Shown in pieces: positions 8,110 through 18,406 of a DNA stretch of 64,000 nt (within the stretch, counting starts at the first letter, position 1; each line of letters starts with the position of its first letter). The stretch spans positions 29,432 to 93,431 of the forward strand of contig JAFRRW010000006.1 of NCBI GenBank assembly GCA_017427885.1, written 5' to 3'. The translations under genes and the position numbers were made by a program. Under the pieces are notes generated by a model. It was not told the DNA's origin. It saw only the letters and a list, made by a program, of their open reading frames with translations, and ran no database searches. This DNA is from Bacteroidales bacterium. Its GTDB lineage: Bacteria; Bacteroidota; Bacteroidia; Bacteroidales; UBA932.

Positions 8110-9195
8110 TCACATCCCCGCTATCACCTTAAGGATGAAGAGGAAAAGCGACAGGGCCTTGTCGGACAGCGTGACCAGCAGCCCGGGGTGGATGCCGAGG
8201 CTCGAGAGGAGGATGGTTGCCGTGACGAGGATGATGATCAGGAAAGTGAGGGGGAGTGCCAGGAGATTGGTGATGAGGAAATATGCCGGGAGGGTGTGGA
8301 AACGGATCCAGGCGAGGGGGGCGGTGAATGCCTGGCAGGATATGGAGAGCGAGGCGGCCTGCCAGATCTTTCGGGGGAAACGGTCGAGCGGGGCGGCTCC
8401 GGTGTCGGGCCAGAGGGCGAGAAGGCGAGGATAGAGTATCGTTATGCCGGCCATCGCGAGATATGAGAGTTGGAAACCGGTGGAAGAGAGGACTGAGGGA
8501 GAGGACGCCAGCTGGATCACCATTGCGGCCAGCAGGATCCTGAGCGGATGGCGCGGGCGGTGAAGCAGGATGGCGGTCTCCCTCAGGAGGATGAAAAGAA
8601 AGGCCCGGACCAGGGAAGGGGAGGCTCCTGTCATAATGGTGTAGAAAGCGGAAAAAACCAGGATCAGGACGTATCTGGCGATGATGGAAGGTGGGAAGCG
8701 GCCGAGAACGGAAAGCACCTTTCCGAGTATGAGGTAGATTACACCGAGATGAAGGCCCGAGAGGGCCAGGATATGGGAGGCCCCGCTGCGTCGGAAGGTG
8801 TAGAGGATGTCCCGGGAGAGGTCGGAACGGTCTCCGGTCAGGAGGGCCTTGACGAGGGGAGCCGAGGTCGGTGACGGCCAGGGAATGGAATCGATGGCTT
8901 CCCTTAAACTCCTGACTGCCAGGTCCGCAAGAGGAAAGCCCCGGAAGGCGTCGGGGATGCAGCCGGAGGCAAGGGCGCAGAAGGCTCCGGCGCAGGCGAA
9001 GGTGGCGGCAAGGGACTGGAAGCAGGCCCGGCCTGAAAGCGAGGTCCTTGCCGTAAGGAAAAGGATCACAAGGAGGAAGGGAACTGCGAGAAAGGGGGAA
9101 GATGCAGGATCAAGACCTTCGGCGACGAGGGTTCCTGCGGCGATTCCCGCCAGGAAAAAGGTACACAGCCCCGCAAAAATCCCATCCCTCGTCAT
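8110..9195 (-). CDS. ComEC/Rec2-family membrane protein, short form
   Basis: An integral membrane protein related to the DNA-uptake channel ComEC. The start at 9195 opens two hydrophobic segments; an in-frame ATG 30 codons upstream gives a polar, AT-rich extension I reject. The core competence domain is recognisable (LLTGDRSDLS, then LALSGLHLGV near residue 160) with many membrane segments. The protein ends after 361 residues, so the C-terminal metallo-beta-lactamase domain of full ComEC is absent. It could still form a channel with a separate nuclease, or be a relic. It is divergent from ackA. Confidence 0.85.
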   Translation of the reverse strand: MTRDGIFAGLCTFFLAGIAAGTLVAEGLDPASSPFLAVPFLLVILFLTARTSLSGRACFQSLAATFACAGAFCALASGCIPDAFRGFPLADLAVRSLREAIDSIPWPSPTSAPLVKALLTGDRSDLSRDILYTFRRSGASHILALSGLHLGVIYLILGKVLSVLGRFPPSIIARYVLILVFSAFYTIMTGASPSLVRAFLFILLRETAILLHRPRHPLRILLAAMVIQLASSPSVLSSTGFQLSYLAMAGITILYPRLLALWPDTGAAPLDRFPRKIWQAASLSISCQAFTAPLAWIRFHTLPAYFLITNLLALPLTFLIIILVTATILLSSLGIHPGLLVTLSDKALSLFLFILKVIAGM

Positions 9196-9219
9196 ACCGA
9201 AGTCCTTCAAGCATAAGTT

Positions 9220-9252
9220 TTGATAAAAATACTGATATTTTTGATAACTTTG
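9220..9252 (+). promoter_or_regulatory. -33/-7 promoter of ackA
   Basis: TAACTTTG at 9245-9252 matches the Bacteroidota -7 consensus, and a TTTTG ends at 9222 upstream with a spacing of 22 bp, slightly long. It lies 48 bp before the ackA start. Confidence 0.55.
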
Positions 9253-9300
9253 CGTATTGTTAAGAATATTGATGATATTCCCCAAGAAACAAGACGTGTA

Positions 9301-10515
9301 ATGATTATCCTGGTAATCAACTGCGGCAGCTCATCCATCAAGTACCAGCTGCTGGACATGAAGAGCGATGACGTCTATGAAGTCATAGCCAAGGGTATAG
9401 CCGAAAACATAGGCCTTGAGGCCGCAAACCTGCAATATACGCCCAAGGGAGGGCAGAAGTTGGTGAAGAACCTCCCCATTCCCGACCACACGGCCGGAAT
9501 GAGGCTGGTCCTGGACGCCATAGTCGATCCTGTCACCGGAGTCCTGAAGTCGTTCAGTGACATTGAGGCCGTCGGCCACCGTATCGTCCAGGGAGCCGAT
9601 TTCTTCAGCGGGAGCGTCCTGGTCGACGATGACGTGATAGAGAAGATCCGCATCTGCTGCGATTTCGCCCCCCTCCACAATCCAGCCCACCTTCTTGGCA
9701 TAGAGGCTTGCACCGAAGTCCTTCCCGGCGTACCCCAGGTGGTCACCTTCGATACGGCCTTCCATCAGACCATGCCGGACTACGCCTATATGTACGCCCT
9801 GCCCTACAGCTATTACACCAAATACCATATCCGCCGGTACGGAGCCCACGGGACCAGCCACAAGTTCGTGGCCCACAAGGGCGCGGAGTTCTGCGGCCTG
9901 GACATCAACGACTCCAAGATCATCACCTGCCACATCGGCAACGGATCTTCCATCACGGCCATAGTGAACGGCAAGGTGGTGGACACTTCGATGGGCCTCA
10001 CACCCCTTGAGGGTATGATAATGGGCACCAGGTGCGGCAACCTGGATCCCAACGTCGTGACCTACATAATGAAGAAGGAAGGTCTTACCCCCGGCCAGAT
10101 GGAGACCCTGATGAACAAGAAGAGCGGCTTCCTCGGGCTTTCCGAGAAAACTTCCGACGCCCGCGAGATGAACGAGCTGGCCATAGCCGGCGACCCCAAG
10201 GCAAAACTTGTTTACAAGAAACTCAGTTACGACATAGTCAAGCTCATAGGCGCTTACGTGGCCGTGATGAACGGTGTCGACCTCATAGTCTTCACGGGTG
10301 GCATCGGGGAGCACAACAGCCGTCTGAGGCGTCGTGTCTGCGAGAGTTTCGCCTATCTGGGACTGAAGTTCGACTACGAGGCCAACGTGGCCTGGGGAGT
10401 GGATACGCTGCTTTCCACTCCGGACTCGAAGGTGAAGGTGGTCGTCGTCACCACGGACGAGGAATTGGCCATCGCCCGCGACACGATGCACCTGGTACAG
10501 GAAATTGAAGAATAA
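9301..10515 (+). CDS. ackA: Acetate kinase
   Basis: Makes ATP and acetate from ADP and acetyl phosphate at the end of fermentation. I start it at ATG 9301, where the family N terminus LVINCGSSSIKYQL begins; an earlier in-frame start would run through the promoter. The 404-residue length is typical. Motifs seen are FDTAFHQTMP, RRYGAHGTSH, HIGNGSSI, MGTRCGNLDP (arginine of the active site) and the C-terminal TTDEELAIARD. It is followed after 16 bp by a Ptb/Pta-type phosphotransacylase, so the two form a CoA-to-ATP module. Confidence 0.95.
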   Translation: MIILVINCGSSSIKYQLLDMKSDDVYEVIAKGIAENIGLEAANLQYTPKGGQKLVKNLPIPDHTAGMRLVLDAIVDPVTGVLKSFSDIEAVGHRIVQGADFFSGSVLVDDDVIEKIRICCDFAPLHNPAHLLGIEACTEVLPGVPQVVTFDTAFHQTMPDYAYMYALPYSYYTKYHIRRYGAHGTSHKFVAHKGAEFCGLDINDSKIITCHIGNGSSITAIVNGKVVDTSMGLTPLEGMIMGTRCGNLDPNVVTYIMKKEGLTPGQMETLMNKKSGFLGLSEKTSDAREMNELAIAGDPKAKLVYKKLSYDIVKLIGAYVAVMNGVDLIVFTGGIGEHNSRLRRRVCESFAYLGLKFDYEANVAWGVDTLLSTPDSKVKVVVVTTDEELAIARDTMHLVQEIEE

Positions 10516-10531
10516 TTAAACAGAAAAAGAT

Positions 10532-11443
10532 ATGATTACGAAATTCGCTGATGTTTTCGCCGACCTTAAGGTGAAAGGAGTTTGCAAAAGGCTCATAGTG
10601 GCCTGGGGTGTGGATGAACATTCGATAGAGGCGGCCTACAAGGCCGTCGAAGCAGGATTCGTCAATGCTGTCCTGGTGGGCGACTCGGCCCTTGTCAGGG
10701 AAGTGTGCTCGAAGTGCGGCTTCGACGTTTCCAAATTTGAAATCGTCGACATCCCCGTTGAGGCCAAGGCGGTGGCCGAGGCTGTCAGGATGGTCCACGA
10801 CGGAGAAGGCGACGTCCTTATGAAGGGACTCTGCTCCACGGACAAGTTCCTCCGCGCCATCCTCAACAAGGAGACGGGCCTTCTGCCCAACAAGGGGCTC
10901 CTGAGCCACGTGGGCGTGATTGAGAATCCCAAGTACCACAAACTCATATTCATGAGCGACATGGCCGTAATTCCCCTTCCTGACTTCCGTCAGAAGGTTA
11001 AGATCGCGAATTTCCTGGTGGACGTGGCCCACAGTTTCGGCATCGCGAAGCCCAAGATCGCCTTCCTCGCCGCTTCCGAACAGATGCTCGACAGCATGCC
11101 CGCCTGTGTCGAGGCCGCCCAGCTGGCCAAGATGTGCGACCGCGGTCAGATAAAGGGCTGCATCGGAGACGGTCCGCTCGCCCTCGACGTGGCTGTCGAT
11201 GAGGAATCGGTGCAGATCAAGAAGCTCGTCAGCCCCGTTGCCGGCGATGCCGACTGCCTGCTGTTCCCGAACATCGAGAGCGGCAACGTTTTCTGGAAGA
11301 CCAATTCGAAACTCGCGGACGGAGTGCGCCAGGCCGGTATGCTGGTAGGCACCACCGCTCCCTGCGTGCTCGCCAGCCGCGCCGACTCCGTCGACACCAA
11401 GCTCAATTCCATCGCCGAGGCGGTGATGTTCGTCAACAAGTAG
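10532..11443 (+). CDS. Phosphate acyltransferase (Ptb/Pta family)
   Basis: Exchanges the CoA of an acyl-CoA for phosphate, giving the acyl phosphate used by the kinase next door. The 303-residue length and segments such as VLMKGLCSTDKFLRA, LLSHVGVIE, CIGDGPLALDVA and the C-terminal VLASRADS fit the short phosphate butyryltransferase type rather than full-length Pta. Substrate could be acetyl-, propionyl- or butyryl-CoA; sequence alone does not decide. The partner kinase is of the acetate type. Co-transcribed with ackA. Confidence 0.88.
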   Translation: MITKFADVFADLKVKGVCKRLIVAWGVDEHSIEAAYKAVEAGFVNAVLVGDSALVREVCSKCGFDVSKFEIVDIPVEAKAVAEAVRMVHDGEGDVLMKGLCSTDKFLRAILNKETGLLPNKGLLSHVGVIENPKYHKLIFMSDMAVIPLPDFRQKVKIANFLVDVAHSFGIAKPKIAFLAASEQMLDSMPACVEAAQLAKMCDRGQIKGCIGDGPLALDVAVDEESVQIKKLVSPVAGDADCLLFPNIESGNVFWKTNSKLADGVRQAGMLVGTTAPCVLASRADSVDTKLNSIAEAVMFVNK

Positions 11444-11456
11444 TCCCCCTGTGATT

Positions 11457-11471
11457 CCCGGCCCGACCGGG
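11457..11471. terminator. Weak hairpin between convergent genes
   Basis: Five-base arms CCCGG and CCGGG with a 5-base loop lie between the phosphotransacylase and the DUF389 gene, followed by a second GGGC/GCCC hairpin near 11482-11494. There is no T tract; the pair may still end transcription in both directions. Confidence 0.3.
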
Positions 11472-11499
11472 CATTTCCTGAGGGCATTTCAGCCCAGGT

Positions 11500-12843
11500 C
11501 TATCTTTTCTGCTGCACCACGACCGTGGTGTCGCTCAGGCGGACTTTGAGCCACTGCTCGAGGCGGTTGGTCTGTTCCTTTGAGACGGGCGGGTCGGCGG
11601 TTATGATGGCGAGAGTCCGGAATGAAGTGTCGAGGCTGTCGGTGGTGACGCTGGCTCCGCGCGAGATGAAGATTTCCTTTATGTCCGGCCACTGGATCGA
11701 GACTTCCTTCGCGACCTGGGAGTATGGTATTTCCCTTCCGCCAAGAGAATTGACCTGCTGGCGGAGGGAATTGATCAGGGAATCCTTCTTGACCAGCTGG
11801 TCCTCCAGTACTTCATAGACTCCCTGAATGACCTGGTCGGATTCGTTTTTGTCCGAGATGAAACTTCTGTGTATCAAGTTGATGCGGTCGTGGGGAATAC
11901 CGTATTCGGAGGCGGCGTCCATCAGTGCGAGCTGATCTCCTGCGTCCAATCCTTCCCCTGTCACCAGGAAGGTCACGTTTCTTTTCCGGCCCTGGGTGAT
12001 CTTGTAGTCGTATATGTAGTTCTTTCCGAAGATGCGGTTCTCCGAAATGAAATTCTCGACCGCGGCGGTGAAACTGTTGTTCTTCACTATGACGGTGGCA
12101 GACCAGATGCTGGGCACGGTCACCAGGACGACCAGGGCGGTGATCAGGCGGCTGGTGCGCCTTGCCGATGCCTCATTTTCGAACTTGACAGTATTGAAGT
12201 GGAAATACTTCGTGGCGATGTAGGTGGCCAGGATAATGAAGATGGTATTGATGAGGAAGAGTCCCATCGCCCCGAAGAAGAAATGGGGGCTTAATTTGGC
12301 TATTCCGTAGCCGGCCGTGCAGAGGGGAGGCATCAGGGCCGTGGCAATGGCAACTCCTGACAGTACTACCGTACCCTTTTCCTTGCGCGCCAGTTCGAGA
12401 ATGCCTGCGAAACCGCCGAAGAGGGCTATGATAATGTCATAGATGCTTGGAGAGGTACGCGCTTCGAGTTCGGTGGGATTCGGCAGGTTCAGCGGAGAGA
12501 GAAGGAAATAGAGGGATGAGGCCAGGAGGCTGATAATCACCATTACCAGCAGGTTCCGAATCCCTTCGACAATGAGTTTCGTGTCGTCAATGCCGAGGCC
12601 GAGACCGACGCCGATGATGGGACCCATAAGGGGAGAGATGAGCATCGCACCGATGATCACCGCTGTAGAGTTGATGTTCAGTCCGACCGAGGCGATGATG
12701 ATGGAGAACGCGAGGATCCATACGTTCGGGCCGCGGAAATAGATGTTCCTGCGGATGCTCTCAGCCGCCGCGTTGACGTCTATCTGGTCGGCAATCTTTG
12801 CGGTCAGCCTGATGTATGCCTTTATATCCTGTTTAAGACTCAT
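11500..12843 (-). CDS. DUF389 membrane protein
   Basis: A 447-residue inner-membrane protein of the DUF389/TIGR00341 type. About residues 40-240 hold roughly six membrane segments with the family's glycine- and proline-rich signatures (GAMLISPLMGPIIGVGLGLG, IATALMPPLCTAGYG). The C-terminal half is soluble and ends in a Thr/Asp-rich domain with a likely coiled coil around the LINSLRQQVNSL stretch. Function is unknown. I place the start at ATG 12843 because it overlaps the folP stop in an ATGA; a start seven codons earlier would lie inside folP. It is thus coupled to folP. Confidence 0.87.
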   Translation of the reverse strand: MSLKQDIKAYIRLTAKIADQIDVNAAAESIRRNIYFRGPNVWILAFSIIIASVGLNINSTAVIIGAMLISPLMGPIIGVGLGLGIDDTKLIVEGIRNLLVMVIISLLASSLYFLLSPLNLPNPTELEARTSPSIYDIIIALFGGFAGILELARKEKGTVVLSGVAIATALMPPLCTAGYGIAKLSPHFFFGAMGLFLINTIFIILATYIATKYFHFNTVKFENEASARRTSRLITALVVLVTVPSIWSATVIVKNNSFTAAVENFISENRIFGKNYIYDYKITQGRKRNVTFLVTGEGLDAGDQLALMDAASEYGIPHDRINLIHRSFISDKNESDQVIQGVYEVLEDQLVKKDSLINSLRQQVNSLGGREIPYSQVAKEVSIQWPDIKEIFISRGASVTTDSLDTSFRTLAIITADPPVSKEQTNRLEQWLKVRLSDTTVVVQQKR

Positions 12844-13631
12844 ATTCCGGAGATCCTGTTCCAAATCTTTATTGTCTGGGCCGTTTCTGCCACGTCGTGG
12901 ACCCTCAGGATGTCAGCACCCCTTTCGAGGGCGGCCATATGCAGGGCCTGGGTGGGGGTTAGCGCTTCTTCCGGAGATATTCCTAACAATTTGCATACCA
13001 TACTCTTACGGCTCACCCCGACGAGGATCTTCTTCCCGAATTGTTTCAGGGAGGGGAGGCCTGCCAGCAGGGAATAGTTCTCCTCAAGCGTCTTTCCGAA
13101 ACCGAAGCCGGGGTCAAGGATCCAGTCCTTCAGACCTTCTTCTTCCGCCCTGTCGGCGAAGTCCCTGAAAAAGTCCAGCACCCTGGTCACGACGTCGGCG
13201 GTGCCTTCCGGAGACGAGTGGGTGCAGACATAGGTCAGGCCCAGGCCGGCCGTGAGGGGAACGACGGAAGGGTCTGAGGCTCCGGAAACGTCATTGACAA
13301 TGAAAGGTCCGATGAGGTCATAGACACGTGAGACAATGCCGCTGCGGAAGGTGTCTATGGAAAGGGGAATGTCGGGAAAGGAGGACCGGATGAGCCTGAG
13401 GGGGGTCTCAAGCCTCTGCCACTCTTCTTCGGAACTCACCGGAAGCGAGCCCGGACGGGTGGAGCAGGCGCCTATGTCTATGATACCGGCCCCGTCGCCT
13501 ATCATCTTCCCCACCTTTACCACCAGGGCGTCGAGGTCCGGAGTCCCGTCAGGGGCGAGGCTCCTGCTGTGGGAGTAGAATGAATCCGGTGTCAGATTCA
13601 CGATTCCCATTATCTCTGTCTTCCTTTCCAT
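12840..13631 (-). CDS. folP: Dihydropteroate synthase
   Basis: Condenses p-aminobenzoate with the pterin diphosphate in folate synthesis; the sulfonamide target. Signature segments are IMGIVNLTPDSFY at the N terminus, GAGIIDIGACSTRPGS, LDPGFGFGKT, the SRKSM loop and LRVHD at the end. The length (263 residues) is normal. ATG 13631 is preferred over an in-frame GTG two codons upstream. The gene is divergent from tmk and overlaps the DUF389 gene by 4 bp. I see no insertion of the kind linked to sulfonamide resistance. Confidence 0.95.
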   Translation of the reverse strand: MERKTEIMGIVNLTPDSFYSHSRSLAPDGTPDLDALVVKVGKMIGDGAGIIDIGACSTRPGSLPVSSEEEWQRLETPLRLIRSSFPDIPLSIDTFRSGIVSRVYDLIGPFIVNDVSGASDPSVVPLTAGLGLTYVCTHSSPEGTADVVTRVLDFFRDFADRAEEEGLKDWILDPGFGFGKTLEENYSLLAGLPSLKQFGKKILVGVSRKSMVCKLLGISPEEALTPTQALHMAALERGADILRVHDVAETAQTIKIWNRISGI

Positions 13632-13666
13632 ATCCACAAAATTAACTAAAATAGAGGAAAATTGTT

Positions 13667-13674
13667 TAAATTTG
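13667..13674 (+). promoter_or_regulatory. -7 promoter box of tmk
   Basis: TAAATTTG matches the TAnnTTTG consensus 22 bp before the tmk start. No good -33 TTG is present at the normal distance. Confidence 0.5.
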
Positions 13675-13696
13675 GAATTAGTTAAAAAACCGGAAT

Positions 13697-14374
13697 ATGC
13701 TGTTTGTGCTGGAAGGCCTGGACGGGGCGGGGAAGTCCACCCAGGTCGGAAAACTGAGGAAATATCTTGAATCCAGATGCGGGAAGGTGGAATATATCCA
13801 TTTCCCGAGGTATGAAGCCCCTCTATGGGGAGACCTGATCGGCCGTTTCCTTCGGGGAGATTATGGCACCCTGGATTCCGTCCATCCCCAACTGGTGGCC
13901 CTCCTCTATGCCGGAGACCGCCAGGCTGCCGCCCCTTCCATAAGGAAAACCCTGTCTGAAGGGGGTACGGTCCTCCTGGACAGATATGTTTATTCCAACA
14001 TAGCCTACCAGTGCGCCAAGGTCTCGGACCCGGATGCCAGGGAAGAACTCAGGCAGTGGATCTTTGACACCGAGTACGGTCAGTTCGACCTGCCCAGGCC
14101 CGATCTGAACATATTCCTCGACGTTCCCATCGGTTTCGTGGAGAAGAAGCTCACCGCCTCGAGAGTGGGGGAGGACAGGGATTACCTTGAAGGAGGCAGC
14201 GACATCCACGAGGCCGACATCGAGTTCCAGAAGAGGGTGAGGGAAGTGTATCTCTCCCAGACCCTCGTCGATCCGGGATTCTCCAGAGTGGACTGTTCCA
14301 ACCCCAGCGGCGCGATGCTCCCTCCTGATGACATCTTCTTGAAAGTCAAGTCTTTGGTAGATAAGAAACTATAG
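13697..14374 (+). CDS. tmk: Thymidylate kinase
   Basis: Phosphorylates dTMP to dTDP. The P-loop GLDGAGKST lies at residues 7-15, the DRYVYSNIA motif near residue 95 and a basic lid stretch (LTASRVGEDRDYLE) near 155. At 225 residues it is of the longer Bacteroidota form. The next gene starts 5 bp after its stop, giving a likely two-gene transcript. Confidence 0.95.
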   Translation: MLFVLEGLDGAGKSTQVGKLRKYLESRCGKVEYIHFPRYEAPLWGDLIGRFLRGDYGTLDSVHPQLVALLYAGDRQAAAPSIRKTLSEGGTVLLDRYVYSNIAYQCAKVSDPDAREELRQWIFDTEYGQFDLPRPDLNIFLDVPIGFVEKKLTASRVGEDRDYLEGGSDIHEADIEFQKRVREVYLSQTLVDPGFSRVDCSNPSGAMLPPDDIFLKVKSLVDKKL

Positions 14375-14378
14375 GGAG

Positions 14379-15596
14379 ATGAGAGAGTTTTCGAGATTGG
14401 CAAGACGTGTCTGCGCAGCCCTCATCGGCGTGGTGTTCTTCGTCTCCGGTTCCTTGAAACTTATGGATCCGGCAGGTGCGGGCCTCGTCGTCGCGGAATA
14501 TTTCAAGTTCTTCCATCTCGGTTTCCTCGTTCCCATTTCGAAGGCGGTCGCCTTTTTACTCGCCTTTGCCGAAGCCATCGTCGGCGTTGCCCTGATTTCG
14601 GGAATACTCCGAAAGGCTGCAGCCTGGGCGGCCACTGGCCTTACCGCCTTTTTCACCTTCGTCACCCTCGCCATCCTTATCGGCAACCCGGACATGGACT
14701 GCGGCTGCTTCGGGGAGGCCGTCCATCTCACCCACGCCCAGACCTTCGTCAAGAACCTGGTCCTGTGCGCCCTCTGCGCCGTCGCATTCTTCCCTTTGAA
14801 GAATCTTGGCGAGCCGCGCAAGCGAAAATACATATCCTTCGCCCTGGTGTCTGCCGCCGTCCTGGCCCTTGCGATATATTCCCTATTCTCCCTGCCCCTC
14901 GTGGATTTCACCCCTTACAAGGCCGGTGCGGAACTCCTTTCCTCTTCCGACAATCCCTCCGTGTCAGGGGACGACTGGGTTTCCACCTTCATTTACGAGA
15001 AGGACGGGAAAGAGGGGGAATTCACCCTTGACTGCCTTCCTGATTCCACGTGGACCTTCGTCAGGACCGAGACTTACCGCCGCAACGTCCCTTCCGGCGA
15101 TTCCGGACAGGTTCCCCTTGACATTACCGACGCGGACGGGAACTACCGGGAGGACATTCTTACCGATGGGGAGGTCTTCGCCGTTTCCGTTCCGAACCCC
15201 TCATCCCTCAGGCCAAAGGATTGGGAAAGGATATCCGGTTTCCTGTCATCTGTTGACGAGGCCGGTTTCAAGCCATACCTTCTGGTCTCGTCTTCCCCTG
15301 ATGCCTTCGCCGGCATTGTCGGAAAGACATCCCTTCCTGAGGACATATCGTCCAGGACATTCTTTGCCGACCACAAGGCTCTCCTTACATTCAACAGGTC
15401 GAACGGAGGAGCCGTCTGGCTGAACGACGGGATGATCGTGAAGAAATTCACCCGAAGCAGCCTTCCAGGTCCCGATAAGGCTGCCGAACTGCTTGGCAAG
15501 GATCCCGTGAACGTGATGCTGAATGAAAAAACAGGAGGGAGGCTCTGTTTCCAGGCCTACCTCCTTTACTCGTTCGCGGTGCTGTTACTCCTATAA
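14379..15596 (+). CDS. DoxX/MauE-like membrane protein
   Basis: A 405-residue protein. The first 135 residues contain four membrane segments of DoxX/MauE type, with the conserved GCFG segment ([10 protein letters not shown]) between the third and fourth; a fifth segment follows near residue 155. The middle and C-terminal part (about 175-385) is soluble and probably periplasmic, possibly a thioredoxin-like fold although no CxxC is visible. A hydrophobic tail ends the protein. MauE-type proteins are linked to disulfide or quinone chemistry; the precise role is unknown. It overlaps the infB 3' end by 6 bp. Confidence 0.75.
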   Translation: MREFSRLARRVCAALIGVVFFVSGSLKLMDPAGAGLVVAEYFKFFHLGFLVPISKAVAFLLAFAEAIVGVALISGILRKAAAWAATGLTAFFTFVTLAILIGNPDMDCGCFGEAVHLTHAQTFVKNLVLCALCAVAFFPLKNLGEPRKRKYISFALVSAAVLALAIYSLFSLPLVDFTPYKAGAELLSSSDNPSVSGDDWVSTFIYEKDGKEGEFTLDCLPDSTWTFVRTETYRRNVPSGDSGQVPLDITDADGNYREDILTDGEVFAVSVPNPSSLRPKDWERISGFLSSVDEAGFKPYLLVSSSPDAFAGIVGKTSLPEDISSRTFFADHKALLTFNRSNGGAVWLNDGMIVKKFTRSSLPGPDKAAELLGKDPVNVMLNEKTGGRLCFQAYLLYSFAVLLLL

Positions 15597-18389
15597 GGTT
15601 TTCTTGATCTCCACTATGTGGAAGGCTTCAATTGTGTCTCCGACCTTGATGTCGTTGAAGTTCTCGATGCCAACGCCGCATTCCATGCCCGCAGGCACTT
15701 CCTTGGCGTCGTCCTTGCCCCTCTTGAGGGAGGCCAGGCTTCCGGTGTAGATTACGATTCCGTCCCTTATGAGGCGTACCTTGGCGTTGCTGGTGAGCTT
15801 GCCGTCGCGGACTATGCAGCCGGCGATGGTGCCGACCTTGGAAATCTTGAAGGTCTGCTTGACTTCCGCCGTGGCTGTGACCTCTTCCTTCTTCTCGGGC
15901 TCGAGCATACCCTCGATACCGTCCTTGACTTCGTTGATGGCGTCATAGATGACGGAGTAGAGGCGGATTTCGATACCTTCCTTGTCGGCCATCCTGCGGG
16001 CGTCCACTGAAGGACGGACCTGGAAGCCGATGATGACTGCGTCGGAGGCCTCTGCGAGAAGGATGTCGGATTCGGAGATGGCGCCCACGGCCTTGTGGAT
16101 GACATTCACGCGAACCTGCTCGGTCGAGAGTTTGATGAGGGAGTCGGAGAGGGCCTCCACGGAGCCGTCCACGTCCGCCTTGACGATGACGTTCAGTTCC
16201 TTGAAGTTGCCGATGGCGATCCTTCTTCCGATTTCCTCGAGGGTCATGTGCTTCTGGGTCTTGATGCCCTGGATGCGGATGAGCTGCTCCCTCTTGTTGG
16301 CGATGCTCTTGGCCTCCTTGTCGTCCGACATCACGTTGAACTTGTCGCCTGCGCTGGGGGCTCCGTTGAGTCCGAGCACGGATACCGGAGTCGAAGGACC
16401 GGCCTCGGAGACCTTCTGTCCGCGTTCGTTGAACATCGCCTTGACCCTTCCGTAGAAGGTGCCGCTGAGGATGACGTCGCCCACGCGGAGGGTTCCCTCC
16501 TGGACGAGGACCGTGGCGAGATAGCCGCGTCCCTTGTCGAGGGAGGATTCGATCACCGTGCCGATGCCCGGCTTGTTGGGATTGGCCTTGAGGTCGAGCA
16601 GGTCGGTCTCGAGAAGGACTTTCTCGAGGAGCTTGTCCACGTTGAGGCCCTTCTTGGCGCTGATTTCCTGGCTCTGGAATTTACCACCCCAGGCCTCGGT
16701 GAGGATGTTCATCTGGGAGAGCTGCTGGTAAATCTTGTCAGGCATCGCGCCGGGCTTGTCGATCTTGTTGATGGCGAACACCATCGGGACTCCGGCGGCC
16801 TGGGCGTGGTTGATGGCCTCCACCGTCTGGGGCATCACGGCATCGTCGGCCGCGATGATGATGATGGCGAGGTCGGTCAGCTGGGCGCCCCTGGCCCTCA
16901 TGGCCGTAAAGGCTTCGTGGCCCGGGGTGTCGAGGAAGGTGATCCTGCGGCCGTTCGCAAGAACGACGTTGTAGGCACCGATGTGCTGGGTGATACCTCC
17001 GGCCTCTCCGGCAATGACGTTGGACTTGCGGATATAGTCGAGCAGTGAGGTCTTACCGTGGTCGACGTGTCCCATAACGGTGATGATGGGAGGCCTGGAA
17101 ACGAGGTCCTCCTCCCTGTCGGGAGTGTTGTTGCCCTCAATCTCCTGGGTGAGGTTGGCGGTGACGAATTCCACCTTGTAGCCGAATTCCTCGGCAACGA
17201 GGACAAGGGCCTCGGCGTCAAGCCTCTGGTTGATGGACACCATCAGTCCGAGGCTCATGCAGGCGCGGATGACGTCGTTGACGGGGGTGTTGTTCATAAG
17301 GGTGGCGAGATCGTTGACGGTCACGAATTCGGTGACCTTCAGGATCGTCTTTTCCGCCATCTCCTGCTGGAACTCCTCCTGCGCCTTGTTGGCTGCCGCC
17401 TCCCTCTTCTCCTTGCGGTACTTGGCTCCGAAGTTGCTCTTCTTGCTGTCATTCATCCTTGCGTAGGTCTCCTTGACCTGCTTCTGGATCTCCCTCTGCA
17501 TAGCTTCGGTCTCGGCCTCGGTCATCGCCTGCTTGAAACGCTGGCGGTCGCGCTTGCGTCCGGACTTGGCTGACGCCTCGTCGCGTCCGCCGCCCTTGGC
17601 GGCACCCTTGGAGTCCTTGCGTGACTTGGTGTCGGCGATGTTCCCGATTTTGTTGACATCGACCTTCTGAGTGCCCTTCGCTATCCTTTCGCGCTTCTTG
17701 CCGGCTTCTTTCTTCTTCTTGTCGAACTGGCTGAGGTCTATCTTCCCGATGATCTTCAGGCCGATGGCGGAATCGTCCTGCTTGCTCTCGGCTTTTTCGG
17801 AATCCTCCCTGGGGGCTTCCTTCACCTCTTCGCCTGCCTCCTCAGCCTTAGCGGCGGGAGCGGGTGCCTCTTCGACGGGAGCTTCCTCCTTCGCCGGTTT
17901 TTCCTCCACGGCCTTCACGGGCTCGCTCTCGACTGCCGGGGCGGGCTTGGGCTCGGGCTCAGGTTCCGGCTGGGGTTCGGGCTCCGGAGCGGGCTGAGGC
18001 TCGGGTTCGGGTTCCGGCTTGGGGGCCGGTTTGGGAGCCGGTTCGCTCTTGGCGGCGCTCCTGGGTGAATCCGAAGGGATGAAGGAGGTGGTACTCTTGA
18101 TGATGGTCTCCCTGACGGGTTCGTAGTCGTCCTCTTCGGGGGTTTCCCCCTCCTGTTTCTTGCCGGCCTTGTCGAGGATGTCCGTCAGCCTGATGTCGAT
18201 CTGCTCCGAGGCCAGCTTGGCCTCGAGGTCCTTGCCGAACTGCTTCTCGATGTCCGGAAGCAACTCGTCCGAAATCTTGGCATTGGGGTTGCCTTCGACT
18301 TCCACGCCCTTTGTCGACAGGAAGTCGACGAGGGTCTGGAGACCGATGTTGTATTTCTTGATGATCTTGTTAAGTCTGATATCCGCCAT
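15591..18389 (-). CDS. infB: Translation initiation factor IF-2
   Basis: GTPase that brings initiator tRNA to the ribosome. From the N terminus: a small IF2_N domain, a long low-complexity linker rich in Pro, Glu, Ala and Lys (about residues 115-170 is almost only P/E/A/K/Q), a basic helix-rich region, a second IF2_N part, then the G domain with GHVDHGKTS (near 434), DTPGHEAF and NKID, and domains II-IV. At 932 residues it is within the usual range for Bacteroidota. Third gene of the rimP-nusA-infB set. Confidence 0.97.
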   Translation of the reverse strand: MADIRLNKIIKKYNIGLQTLVDFLSTKGVEVEGNPNAKISDELLPDIEKQFGKDLEAKLASEQIDIRLTDILDKAGKKQEGETPEEDDYEPVRETIIKSTTSFIPSDSPRSAAKSEPAPKPAPKPEPEPEPQPAPEPEPQPEPEPEPKPAPAVESEPVKAVEEKPAKEEAPVEEAPAPAAKAEEAGEEVKEAPREDSEKAESKQDDSAIGLKIIGKIDLSQFDKKKKEAGKKRERIAKGTQKVDVNKIGNIADTKSRKDSKGAAKGGGRDEASAKSGRKRDRQRFKQAMTEAETEAMQREIQKQVKETYARMNDSKKSNFGAKYRKEKREAAANKAQEEFQQEMAEKTILKVTEFVTVNDLATLMNNTPVNDVIRACMSLGLMVSINQRLDAEALVLVAEEFGYKVEFVTANLTQEIEGNNTPDREEDLVSRPPIITVMGHVDHGKTSLLDYIRKSNVIAGEAGGITQHIGAYNVVLANGRRITFLDTPGHEAFTAMRARGAQLTDLAIIIIAADDAVMPQTVEAINHAQAAGVPMVFAINKIDKPGAMPDKIYQQLSQMNILTEAWGGKFQSQEISAKKGLNVDKLLEKVLLETDLLDLKANPNKPGIGTVIESSLDKGRGYLATVLVQEGTLRVGDVILSGTFYGRVKAMFNERGQKVSEAGPSTPVSVLGLNGAPSAGDKFNVMSDDKEAKSIANKREQLIRIQGIKTQKHMTLEEIGRRIAIGNFKELNVIVKADVDGSVEALSDSLIKLSTEQVRVNVIHKAVGAISESDILLAEASDAVIIGFQVRPSVDARRMADKEGIEIRLYSVIYDAINEVKDGIEGMLEPEKKEEVTATAEVKQTFKISKVGTIAGCIVRDGKLTSNAKVRLIRDGIVIYTGSLASLKRGKDDAKEVPAGMECGVGIENFNDIKVGDTIEAFHIVEIKKTL

Positions 18390-18406
18390 ATTCCAACTTT
18401 ATAAGA

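Noticed and set aside
9838-9870. Ala instead of Phe in the GAHGTSH motif of acetate kinase as a sign of changed substrate
   Set aside because: As I recall, ordinary bacterial acetate kinases such as that of E. coli also have Ala there, so it says nothing about substrate.
17930-18060. Repeat-rich DNA in infB as a CRISPR or mobile repeat
   Set aside because: It codes in frame for the Pro/Glu/Ala linker common in IF-2; no spacers or regular period.
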